From Pyrodictiaceae archaeon (GTDB lineage: Archaea; Thermoproteota; Thermoprotei_A; Sulfolobales; Pyrodictiaceae): a stretch of DNA of 16,984 nucleotides. The stretch is taken from the NCBI GenBank assembly GCA_027043685.1, contig JALUFI010000075.1:1-16984 (forward strand), written 5' to 3'. Under the pieces are notes generated by a model. That model ran no database searches and was not told the origin of the DNA. It saw nothing but the letters and a program-made list of their open reading frames with translations. A program made the translations under genes and the position numbers. Positions 1-7,100 of this stretch are shown one piece after another; position 1 is the first letter of the stretch; each line of letters starts with the position of its first letter.

Positions 1-101
1 ACTATGGCCAGGGCTATGGCGAGCGTCGCCGCCCCCGCGGCCACCGGGACCCCTAGCGGCGGCATGGGGGCGGCGACGCTCGCCATAGCCCTGGCCATAG
101 T
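1..101. repeat. 36-bp perfect inverted repeat at left edge
   Basis: Bases 1-36 are the exact reverse complement of bases 66-101, with a 29-base spacer (37-65). Pairing fails at 37/65, and on the other side it runs to base 1, so the repeat may continue outside the window. The right arm encodes the start of the TM helix of the first gene. Read directly from the sequence. Confidence 0.95.
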
Positions 102-435
102 CGTGGTAGTGGTTGTCGCAGCCCTGCTTGTTTTCCGGAGGGGCCGTGGCGGCCCCGCCTCCGGCTCCAACCCCGTCGGCTCCAACCCGGGCCCCGGGGA
201 CGCCGTAGCGGCGGTGCCCCGGGGGATAGACGAGGTGGATGAGCGCATCCTCCGCAAGCTTGAGGAGGCGGGGGGCGTGATGTACCAGAGCCAGCTGCTC
301 CGCGAGACCGGGCTTCCGAAGACCACCCTGTGGCGCCACGTGAGGAAGCTCGAGGAGCTGGGCTACATCCGCGTGGTTAGGGAGGGGCGCTCCAACAAGC
401 TCATCCTGCTCCGCACCCCCTGGGGCAGCGGCTAG
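1..435 (+). CDS. Membrane-anchored winged-helix (wHTH) protein, 5' partial
   Basis: The frame is open to the left edge, so the gene is probably 5'-truncated; the first in-window ATG is at 4. Counting from that ATG (143 aa), one hydrophobic helix at about residues 22-44 is followed by RRGR, a Gly/Pro/Ser-rich linker (about 47-72) and a winged helix-turn-helix domain (about 75-138). The recognition-helix region reads LPKTTLWRHVRKLEELG and the wing VREGRSNKLI. This build, an outside N-terminus, one TM and a cytosolic wHTH, is common among archaeal membrane-associated predicted regulators (COG2512-like). It would bind DNA while tethered to the membrane; target and signal are unknown. Caution: bases 1-36 are an exact reverse complement of 66-101, so the first 11 residues may be an assembly or amplification artefact. 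The wHTH call is fairly safe; the N-terminus is not. Confidence 0.7.
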   Translation, partial: TMARAMASVAAPAATGTPSGGMGAATLAIALAIVVVVVVAALLVFRRGRGGPASGSNPVGSNPGPGDAVAAVPRGIDEVDERILRKLEEAGGVMYQSQLLRETGLPKTTLWRHVRKLEELGYIRVVREGRSNKLILLRTPWGSG

Positions 436-762
436 GCACCCCTCCCCCTCTCCCCGCCCAGCTGCCCCACCGGCTGTGATTGTTTTCGTGTGTTAACCCG
501 CGTTATTGACCGGAAGAAATGTTTTAGTAGCGACCGGTGGCCCCGGCGTGGGCTCCGGGAACCCGTAAAGAAGCAAACTCACAGATTCGGTCGTGTGGAA
601 CCAATGGGGGTGGGCGAGATGGTGCGTTTTGTTCTTCGCGGCTAACCGCGCCTCGGAGGACAAGGGGGTGAATGGGTTCGATTACACCGGCCGGGGCGGG
701 AGCGGCTCCTAGAGCTATGGGAGCCCGGTGCCCGCTACTCCTCGAAGCCGCTCCCGCCCGGC
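436..762 (+). promoter_or_regulatory. Intergenic region with candidate livG promoter and leader
   Basis: No convincing gene lies here. A pyrimidine-rich stretch and T-rich tract (about 478-493) after the first gene could end its transcript. An A/T-rich element at about 516-529 (AAATGTTTTAGTAG) is a plausible TATA region for the downstream cluster, putting the transcript start near 550. Two very short reading frames follow: 604-645 (13 codons) and 668-712 (14 codons, GTG start). A good ribosome-binding site, GGAGGA at 656-661, precedes ATG 672, but that ATG is not in the livG frame. From 646 on, the livG frame itself is open but has no ATG, GTG or TTG until 763. Confidence 0.4.
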
Positions 763-1524
763 GTGGACTACGTGCTCGAGGTCGAGGACGTCAGGGTAGA
801 GTTCGGCGGCATAGTGGCCGTGGATGGTGCCGGCTTCAGGCTGCGGCCGGGCCAGATACTCGCCCTCATAGGGCCCAACGGCGCGGGGAAAACCAGCCTC
901 CTCAACGTGGTCAGCGGCTTCTACCGGCCCAAGAGGGGCCGCGTCGTATTCATGGGCCGCGACATAACGAGGGTCCCGCCCCACAAGCGGGCGGCGATGG
1001 GGCTGGCGAGGACCTTCCAGCACAGCGAGCTCTTCAAACACATGACTGTCGTGGAGAACATAATGGCCGGCCTGGAGCCGTGGAGGCGCTACAGCATACT
1101 CGACGCAGCTCTCTGGACCGGGAGGGCCAGGGACTGGGAGGAGTGGGCCCGCTGGAAGGCCGAGCAGGTCATCGACCTCCTTGAGCTACACCGGTACCGC
1201 GACAGCATCGTGGAGGGGTTGCCGCCCGGGATACAGAAGAGGGTTGACCTCGCCAGGGCCCTGGCCCAGGACCCCAAGGTAGTGCTCATGGACGAGCCCA
1301 TGGCGGGGCTGAGCAGGGAGGAGAAGGAGGACCTGGCGAGGGCCATAGTCGAGGTCAACGAGACCCAGGGTGTCTCCTTCGTCCTCGTGGAGCACGACCT
1401 AGAGGTTGTCATGGATCTCTGCGACTGGGTCGTCGCGATGGAGTCTGGCCGCGTTATTTCCGAGGGGCCGCCGGAGAAGGTGGCCCGGGACCCGAAGGTG
1501 GTGGAGGCCTACCTGGGTGGATAG
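763..1524 (+). CDS. livG: ABC transporter ATP-binding protein, LivG type
   Basis: One of the two cytosolic ATPases of a branched-chain-amino-acid-type (HAAT) importer; it powers uptake through LivH/LivM. Visible motifs: Walker A GPNGAGKTS (37-45), Q-loop region RTFQHSELF, Walker B VVLMDEP with D177/E178, and H-loop LVEHD with H211. Its 253 aa is typical of LivG, as is the insertion between Walker A and the signature (ILDAALWTGRARDWEEW). The signature is LPPGIQKR (153-160) instead of LSGGQ, resembling LivG proteins that travel with acyl-CoA ligases. The start is uncertain: GTG 763 is the first start codon in frame but has no ribosome-binding site, while plausible coding sequence continues upstream to about 685 and a good site sits out of frame at 656-672. 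The acyl-CoA ligase gene follows after 2 bases, indicating one operon. Family call secure; start not. Confidence 0.93.
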   Translation: MDYVLEVEDVRVEFGGIVAVDGAGFRLRPGQILALIGPNGAGKTSLLNVVSGFYRPKRGRVVFMGRDITRVPPHKRAAMGLARTFQHSELFKHMTVVENIMAGLEPWRRYSILDAALWTGRARDWEEWARWKAEQVIDLLELHRYRDSIVEGLPPGIQKRVDLARALAQDPKVVLMDEPMAGLSREEKEDLARAIVEVNETQGVSFVLVEHDLEVVMDLCDWVVAMESGRVISEGPPEKVARDPKVVEAYLGG

Positions 1525-1526
1525 CC

Positions 1527-3473
1527 ATGCCCGCTGAGGCGGGGAGCGGGGAGCGGGGCAAGCCCTACGAGACCACTTTCCCCTGGCTGCTCGAGGCCAG
1601 GGCGAGGAGGCAGCCGGAGGCTGTAGCGTTCCGCTGGAAGAGGTACGGCGTCTGGCGCCGCTTCACATGGAGAGACTACTACACCATGGTGCGCTGGGCC
1701 GCCCTAGGGCTCTACGAGATGGGCATGGGCCGGGGCGACCACATGGCGTTCATCATGGGTAACCGGCCAGCGTGGCCCATCTACGAGGTGGGCGCCCAGA
1801 GCCTGGGCGCAGCCACGGTGGGCATCTACAAGGACAGCCTCAGCGACGAGGTGGCCTACATTCTCCGCCTAAGCGATGCAAGGGTCGTGCTCGTGGAGGG
1901 CCAGGAGCAGCTCGACCGCGTCCTGGAGGTGGTGGAGCACACCCGGGTGGAGAAGATAGTCGTGGACGAGGCCAAGGGCCTGCACATGTACCGGGAGAAG
2001 CTCGGCGACCTGGTGATAACTTTCCGCGACCTCCTCGAGAAGGGCCGGAAGCTCGACGAGTCCAACCCGGGGCTCTACGACAAGCTCACCGCAGACCTCT
2101 CCCCCGAGGACACGGCGGGGCTCTTCACCACGAGCGGCACCACGGGGAAGCCGAAGCTAGCGATGCTGAGCCACCGGAACCTGCTATCGATGGCCCACCA
2201 GCTCAACGAGCTAGACCCAGTGGACCCTGGCTGGGAGTACGTCTCCTTCCTGCCGCCCGCCTGGGTAGGGGAGCAGATGATGAGCATAGCCCTCCACTAC
2301 ATAGCAGGGTTCCGCGTCAACTTCCCCGAGAGGCCGGAGACGCTGTGGAGCGACTTCCGGGAGATAGCGCCCCAGTTCCTCTTCGCCCCGCCCAGGATAT
2401 GGGAGAGGATAGCGAAGGACGTGATGGCCAGGATAGAGGACAGCGACCCACTGAAGAGGGCAGCGTACCGCGCCGCGCTCGCGGCAGGCTACGCCGCGGC
2501 AAAGAGGAGGCTGGTGCCGGGCAGGAGCAGGCCCCCGCTCCCCTGGAGGATAATCCGCTACGCAGCCTACTGGCTCGCCCTCCGCGCAGTCCTCGACAAG
2601 ACGGGGCTGAAGAGGGTGAAGAGAGCCTACACCGGCGGAGCGATGCTCGGCGAGGACTACGTGCTCTACATGCACGCCCTCGGCGTCAACCTGAAGCAGA
2701 TATACGGCCAGACAGAGGTCTCCGGAATAGCGGTCGTGCACCCAGACGACGACGTCCGCCTCGACACCGTGGGCAAGCCCCTGCCCGAGACCGAGGTAAG
2801 GATAGCCCCGGACGGCGAGATACTCATCCGCAGCCCAGCAGTCATGAAGGGCTACTACCGTAACCCCGAAGCCACCAGGAAGACCCTGGAGCCCGACGGC
2901 TGGCTCCACACCGGCGACGTGGGCGAGCTGACAAGCGACGGCCACCTGAGGGTGCACGACAGGGCGAAGGAGATACTCGTCCTAAGCGACGGCACCAGGG
3001 TGGCGCCGCAGCACGTGCAGAACAAGCTCAAGTTCAGCCCCTACATAGCCGAGGCAGCGGTAATCGGCGACGGGAGGCCCTACCTCGTGGCGCTCCTAAA
3101 CATAGACTACGCCACGGTATCCAGGTGGGCGGAGAGGCGCGGAATAGCCTTCACGAGCTACAGTGACCTCAGCCAGAAGCCAGAGGTGCTGCGCCTGCTG
3201 CAAAGAGAGGTCTCGAGGGCCAACAAGAGGCTCCCGCCGAGGCTAAGGGTTAGGCGCTTCGCCAGCCTCTTCAAGGAGTTCCACCCAGACGACGGCGAGA
3301 TGACCAGGACGAGGAAGCTGAGGAGGAAGGTCATCGAGCAGCGCTACGCCGGCCTGATAGAGGCGATGTACAGGGGCGAGAAGAGCTACACTCTGACCGT
3401 TGAGCTGAGGCTCGAGGACGGCCGCAGAGTCAGGGTCACCAAGCCCGTGGCGATACTCGACGCGGAGGCCTAG
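1527..3473 (+). CDS. AMP-forming acyl-CoA synthetase (long-chain/aryl acid type)
   Basis: Activates a carboxylic acid with ATP and CoA through an acyl-AMP intermediate. The 648-aa length and motif style fit the COG1022 long-chain acyl-CoA synthetase group. Visible: P-loop LFTTSGTTGKPK (199-210), YGQTE adenine/acyl motif (393-397), GWLHTGD ATP-ribose motif (from 458), the hinge DRAKEILVLSDG, and near the C-terminus GEMTRTRKLRRKV with the presumed adenylation lysine near K597. No signal peptide. ATG start with ribosome-binding site GGGTGGA just upstream; it begins 2 bases after livG stops and livH follows after 25 bases, so it is translationally embedded in the transporter operon. That position suggests it activates what the importer brings in, trapping it inside. 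The substrate (fatty, branched or aromatic acid) cannot be read from the sequence. Confidence 0.92.
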   Translation: MPAEAGSGERGKPYETTFPWLLEARARRQPEAVAFRWKRYGVWRRFTWRDYYTMVRWAALGLYEMGMGRGDHMAFIMGNRPAWPIYEVGAQSLGAATVGIYKDSLSDEVAYILRLSDARVVLVEGQEQLDRVLEVVEHTRVEKIVVDEAKGLHMYREKLGDLVITFRDLLEKGRKLDESNPGLYDKLTADLSPEDTAGLFTTSGTTGKPKLAMLSHRNLLSMAHQLNELDPVDPGWEYVSFLPPAWVGEQMMSIALHYIAGFRVNFPERPETLWSDFREIAPQFLFAPPRIWERIAKDVMARIEDSDPLKRAAYRAALAAGYAAAKRRLVPGRSRPPLPWRIIRYAAYWLALRAVLDKTGLKRVKRAYTGGAMLGEDYVLYMHALGVNLKQIYGQTEVSGIAVVHPDDDVRLDTVGKPLPETEVRIAPDGEILIRSPAVMKGYYRNPEATRKTLEPDGWLHTGDVGELTSDGHLRVHDRAKEILVLSDGTRVAPQHVQNKLKFSPYIAEAAVIGDGRPYLVALLNIDYATVSRWAERRGIAFTSYSDLSQKPEVLRLLQREVSRANKRLPPRLRVRRFASLFKEFHPDDGEMTRTRKLRRKVIEQRYAGLIEAMYRGEKSYTLTVELRLEDGRRVRVTKPVAILDAEA

Positions 3474-3498
3474 GAGCAGCGGAGAGAGGTGACGAGCC

Positions 3499-4407
3499 GT
3501 GGTCGACTCGGCGGCGCTCGCGGTGATAACGTTCCAGAGCACAGTGATAGGCCTAGTCTTCGCGGCCCTCGGCCTGGGCTTCAACATAGTGTACCGGGTC
3601 AGCAAGAGCATTAACCTAGCCCACCCAGCGATAGTGCTGCTAGCCGTCTACGTCACCCTGGTCGCCTCATCGTACCTGGCGTCCCATGGCCTCGCCTCCC
3701 TCGGCTTCGCCCTGGGCACGCTGGTTGCGGCTGTCGTGGGCTTCGCCACCGGGGTGGCGATGGAGATTACTATCGCTAGGCCGCTCCGCGGCAGACCCCC
3801 GGTCGCACTGATAGCTGCGACGCTGGGCGCGTACTACATACTCAAGGGCGTGGCGAAGGCGGTTGCGCGGGACATGTGGACGACGGCGAGCTACCGTCTC
3901 CCAGGGATAAGCATCAGCCTCGGCCCGGTCGTGGTGGACGCAACCGATATCGCAGCTATTGTGCTCGCCGGCGGCACCCTCGCCGCGCTGATAGTGCTGC
4001 ACCGGTTCACGAGGCTAGGCGTCGCGATGAGGGCGGTGGCGGAGGACCCCTACGGGGCCAGCGCCTACGGGCTCCCCGTGAAGACCCTGACGATGCTCAG
4101 CTGGGGCCTCGCGGGCCTCGCAGGCGCGCTGGCCGGGGTAGCGCTGGCGTCGAAGACCGGCGTGGAGCCCTCGATAGACCTCTACGTGCTCGAGGCACTG
4201 GCGGCGAGCCTGCTCGCCGGCCTCGACAGCGTCGCCGGCATAGTGGTTGGCGGCCTGGCGCTGGGCTTCGTCAGGCAGATGAGCAACTATTTCCTCATGT
4301 CCTGGCTCCCCGGCTTCGGGGACGCCGCGGCATTCATACTGATGCTGCTGGTGCTGCTCGTGAAGCCCTACGGGCTCTTCGGCACCGAGAGAATTGAGAG
4401 GGTCTAG
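3499..4407 (+). CDS. livH: ABC transporter permease, LivH type
   Basis: Integral membrane permease, one half of the HAAT translocation channel; partners are LivM, the two ATPases and the binding protein. The 302 aa consist of about eight hydrophobic segments. Family marks: an N-terminal LGLGFNIVYRVSKSINLAHPAIV block corresponding to the usual N-x-AHG motif (here AHP), and the cytosolic coupling loop AVAEDPYGASAYGLPVKTLTMLSW, which docks on an ATPase, followed by GLAGLAGALAGV. The C-terminal VKPYGLFGTERIERV is a classical LivH ending. GTG start at 3499, 7 bases after the site GAGAGGTGA; 25 bases downstream of the ligase and 19 bases upstream of livM. Confidence 0.93.
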   Translation: MVDSAALAVITFQSTVIGLVFAALGLGFNIVYRVSKSINLAHPAIVLLAVYVTLVASSYLASHGLASLGFALGTLVAAVVGFATGVAMEITIARPLRGRPPVALIAATLGAYYILKGVAKAVARDMWTTASYRLPGISISLGPVVVDATDIAAIVLAGGTLAALIVLHRFTRLGVAMRAVAEDPYGASAYGLPVKTLTMLSWGLAGLAGALAGVALASKTGVEPSIDLYVLEALAASLLAGLDSVAGIVVGGLALGFVRQMSNYFLMSWLPGFGDAAAFILMLLVLLVKPYGLFGTERIERV

Positions 4408-4426
4408 GCCAGAGGGGTGAGGCGCG

Positions 4427-5485
4427 GTGCCCGCGGGTGTATTCAAGGAGCGGTACAGCCAGCTGATGGCCCACCTCCGGTACCCGATACACTGGGCCGG
4501 GCTAGTGGCCGGGCTCGCGCTGCTGCTGGCCCTGCCCCTGGCAGGGAGCTACGCTATGTCGCTGGCCATTGACGCGGCAATATTCTTCGTCGCCGCAGTG
4601 GGGCTCGCCGTCACCACTGGGCTCGCGGGCCAGATATCTCTGGCGCAGGGCGCGCTGCTCGGAGTAGGCGCCTACACGGTCGCGAAGACGCTGGAGTTCC
4701 TCGCCGCCCATGGCGGTGTGCCCGAGGGCTCGGCGCTCCTACTGATACCGGCCGCGGGCCTCGTGGCGGCCGCGGTCGGGCTGCTGGTGGGGCTGCCGAG
4801 CTTCAAGCTCAAGGGCTACTACCTGGCGATGGCAAGCATAGCTGCGCAGGCGGTGCTGATGTACCTCTTCCAGCGAGTCATAGACCCCAACCAGGGCGTA
4901 ACGGTGCCCGACAAGGCGATGACGCTCGGCGGCCTCTACTTCGGGGGAGGAGGCGCCGCCCTCTACTACCTCACAATCGGCGTCGCCGCGGTAATGGCGC
5001 TCGTGGCGGCTAACATAGGGAGGAGCAGTATAGGCAGGGCGTTCAAGGCTGTGAGGGACAACGACGTCTCCGCATCCATAGTTGGCATAGACGTAGCCAA
5101 GGCAAAGGCGCTGGCCTTCGCGGTAGGAGCCTTCTACGCGGGCGTTGCGGGAGCCCTCTACGCGCTCTACAACATAAGCTTCGGCTGGGACGCCTTCGGC
5201 CTCGACACAAGCATAGAGCTGCTAGCCATAGTGCTGGTTGGCGGCGCCTCGAGGATAATCTGGGGCCCGCTGCTGGGGGTGCTGCTGCTCCACACCGGGT
5301 GGAGCCTGCTAGACGACGTGGTCTCCGGGCTTCCCGGCGTCGGGCTCATCGGCGGCGCTGACACGGTGAAGTACCTGGTGTTCGGCCTGCTGGTCGCTGG
5401 CTTCGTGGTAGGCGAGCCGGACGGCCTCGTCGGGGTGCTCCGGAGGGTCAAGGAGTACTTCAGGCTCTGGCCCTTCAGCTACTAG
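4427..5485 (+). CDS. livM: ABC transporter permease, LivM type
   Basis: Second integral membrane permease of the importer, 352 aa with about nine to ten hydrophobic segments. The family signature VTTGLAGQISLAQGALLGVGAY is split here as TTGLAGQISLAQGA (about 64-77). The ATPase-coupling loop is AVRDNDVSASIVGIDVAKAK, followed by FAVGAFYAGVAGALYA and the late LVGGASRIIWGPLLGV block. GTG start at 4427, preceded by AGAGGGGTGA at 4411-4420; it lies 19 bases after livH. Its end is followed by a T-tract and a new promoter, so livM is probably the last gene of the first transcript, with some read-through to livK. Confidence 0.93.
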   Translation: MPAGVFKERYSQLMAHLRYPIHWAGLVAGLALLLALPLAGSYAMSLAIDAAIFFVAAVGLAVTTGLAGQISLAQGALLGVGAYTVAKTLEFLAAHGGVPEGSALLLIPAAGLVAAAVGLLVGLPSFKLKGYYLAMASIAAQAVLMYLFQRVIDPNQGVTVPDKAMTLGGLYFGGGGAALYYLTIGVAAVMALVAANIGRSSIGRAFKAVRDNDVSASIVGIDVAKAKALAFAVGAFYAGVAGALYALYNISFGWDAFGLDTSIELLAIVLVGGASRIIWGPLLGVLLLHTGWSLLDDVVSGLPGVGLIGGADTVKYLVFGLLVAGFVVGEPDGLVGVLRRVKEYFRLWPFSY

Positions 5486-5514
5486 GCTCCGCGCCGCCAC
5501 GTGCTCCCCAGGCG

Positions 5515-5519
5515 TTTTT
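5515..5519 (+). terminator. T-tract after livM
   Basis: Five consecutive T within GGCGTTTTTCTCCC, 30 bases after the livM stop and just before the livK promoter. Archaeal RNA polymerase terminates at short U-runs without needing a hairpin. Probably partial termination separating livG-livM from livK. Confidence 0.4.
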
Positions 5520-5561
5520 CTCCCGCGGCTCTACGTGTCTAGGCTCCAGTGTAATCTATCA

Positions 5562-5597
5562 ATATAAATGGTTCCATCTAGGGGATAAGGTTTAAGT
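5562..5597 (+). promoter_or_regulatory. livK: Internal promoter region for livK
   Basis: Two TATA-like elements in an AT-rich island inside GC-rich DNA: ATATAAAT at about 5562-5569 and GTTTAAGTA at about 5589-5597. The second would place the transcript start near 5618-5622, giving a short leader that carries GGAGGTG (5626-5632) just ahead of ATG 5642. A separate promoter fits the usual excess of binding protein over permease. Confidence 0.6.
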
Positions 5598-5641
5598 ACT
5601 ATCTGTACTGGTCGTGGTGTGGACTGGAGGTGGGACATGGG

Positions 5642-7012
5642 ATGTCCCGTGCGGCCGCGATAGGTGCAGCCATAGTAATCATAATCATAGTCGCGGCGGC
5701 GGCCTACATGGTGGCCGGCAAGGGCGCCGCCTCTCCCACCGCCACGGCGTCGCCCACGGCGGCGGCATCGCCTACGGCGGCGTCGCCGACGCAGACCGCT
5801 TCGCCGACGCAGGCGGCCGGGGGCTCCGCGGCCTCGAAGCCCAAGGAGATAACGATACCCGTGGGCCTGCTGGTCGACCTAAGCGGCCCCACCAGCGGCG
5901 TGGGCAGGGGATACGCGAGGGGCGCCGTGGCGGCGTTCAAGTACTTCAACGAGAAGGGCATATACACCAAGGATGGGGTGCGCGTGAAGCTGGAGTACTA
6001 CGAGAGGGACTACGGCTACAACCCGACGAGGGCTGTGCAGTACTACAAGGAGTTCCGGGACAAGTACCACGTGTACGCGATAGTGGGCTGGGGCACTGCT
6101 GACACCGAGAAGCTGAGCACCCAGACCGCTAAGGACAAGATACTCTACATATCCGCGAGCTACAGCGCCGTGCTGGTGACGAGGCCCTACAACTTCTTCC
6201 CCGCCCCGGACTACAGCACGCAGGCATGCGCTGCGGTCACCTGGATGGCGCAGAGGAAGCCCCACGGCACCCTGGTGCTGCTCTACGACCACCGGGTAGA
6301 GTACAGCAAGAGCCCGATACCGGCGATAAAGGCGATGGCCAAGAAGCTGGGCCTAAAGGTGTACGAGGTTGACCTGCCGCTCGCGGCGACCGACGCGGAC
6401 GCGGAGGCGGCGATACAGAAGGCGATGCAGTACCACCCAGACTTCCTGTGGTGCGGCAACACGATAAGCAGCTGCAGCCGCGCAGCCAAGGCAATGGCCA
6501 AGTACGGGCTCAAGGCGGTGATGGTTGCCAATGTCTGGGGCTTCGACGAGCGCTTCCCCAGCCTGGCCGGCGCCCCGGAGAAGCTCGCCAACCTGGTGGC
6601 AGGGGTCTCTCCATGGAAGTGGCCAGAGTACATGAAGGATAAGCCCGGCTACCGGGAGCTGTACGAGGCAGCCAGGATGCTAGGCATACCGGAGAAGGAC
6701 GTGAACCTGCGCTTCATGCAGGGCTTCATAAACGTCTGGCTGCTGGTGAAGGCTATAGAGAGGACTGACTCCAAGACGCTGCTCCAGAAGAAGGGCGAGG
6801 CCCTCAAGGAGGCCCTGGAGAGTAGCTGCAACGGCGAGCCCATAAAGCTGGGCGACATAACGCCCCCGATGAGGTACTGCCCCGGCAACCACCTACCCTT
6901 CAGGAGCAGCTACATAGTTGTCTGGAACGGCAAGGACTTCGTCTTCGAGGGCCCGATAACCCCGAAGGGCGTTGACTGCGTCAAGGCAACCCTGAAGGCC
7001 AGCGGAGGCTAG
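5642..7012 (+). CDS. livK: Substrate-binding protein of HAAT-type ABC importer, LivK-like
   Basis: Extracytoplasmic solute receptor that hands ligand to LivH/LivM. I chose ATG 5642 (456 aa) because GGAGGTG ends 9 bases before it; an in-frame GTG at 5630 overlaps that site. Residues 6-24 form one hydrophobic helix (GAAIVIIIIVAAAAYMV) with no lipobox cysteine, so it is probably a membrane anchor. It is followed by a low-complexity stalk (about 30-62) with five SPT units, typical of heavily O-glycosylated archaeal surface receptors. From about residue 69 runs a periplasmic-binding-protein fold of the Peripla_BP_6 type (IPVGLLVDLSGPTSGVGRGYARGA, split by family into GLLVDLSGPTSGVG). Six cysteines in the ectodomain (first near 196) could make disulfides. 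Its place between livM and livF confirms the assignment; the ligand is unknown. Confidence 0.9.
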   Translation: MSRAAAIGAAIVIIIIVAAAAYMVAGKGAASPTATASPTAAASPTAASPTQTASPTQAAGGSAASKPKEITIPVGLLVDLSGPTSGVGRGYARGAVAAFKYFNEKGIYTKDGVRVKLEYYERDYGYNPTRAVQYYKEFRDKYHVYAIVGWGTADTEKLSTQTAKDKILYISASYSAVLVTRPYNFFPAPDYSTQACAAVTWMAQRKPHGTLVLLYDHRVEYSKSPIPAIKAMAKKLGLKVYEVDLPLAATDADAEAAIQKAMQYHPDFLWCGNTISSCSRAAKAMAKYGLKAVMVANVWGFDERFPSLAGAPEKLANLVAGVSPWKWPEYMKDKPGYRELYEAARMLGIPEKDVNLRFMQGFINVWLLVKAIERTDSKTLLQKKGEALKEALESSCNGEPIKLGDITPPMRYCPGNHLPFRSSYIVVWNGKDFVFEGPITPKGVDCVKATLKASGG

Positions 7013-7051
7013 CCCCCCGGGCCGCGGCACGGCGCAGCGAGCCCACCAAGG

Positions 7052-7056
7052 TTTTT
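7052..7056 (+). terminator. T-tract after livK
   Basis: AAGGTTTTTCCTC, a run of five T about 40 bases after the livK stop and 45 bases before livF. It could end part of the livK transcripts, with livF expressed by read-through. No clear TATA box for livF is visible. Confidence 0.4.
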
Positions 7057-7100
7057 CCTCGGAGGGGCCCCGGGGAGCGGGGCCGCATCCACCCTCATAC

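Noticed and set aside
672..1184. 170-codon plus-strand frame starting at ATG 672 behind a good ribosome-binding site
   Set aside because: It overlaps livG in another frame and translates to Arg/Gly/Pro-rich sequence with no domain; the start signal itself is discussed as a finding, but the long frame is not a gene.
2211..2957. 248-codon minus-strand frame within the acyl-CoA ligase
   Set aside because: Antisense shadow of a clear enzyme gene; high GC makes long antisense frames common, and no domain or start signal supports it.
5700..5830. Direct repeats in livK as a possible CRISPR or minisatellite
   Set aside because: The repetition is of SPT codons in a protein linker with irregular spacing; there are no uniform repeats and spacers.
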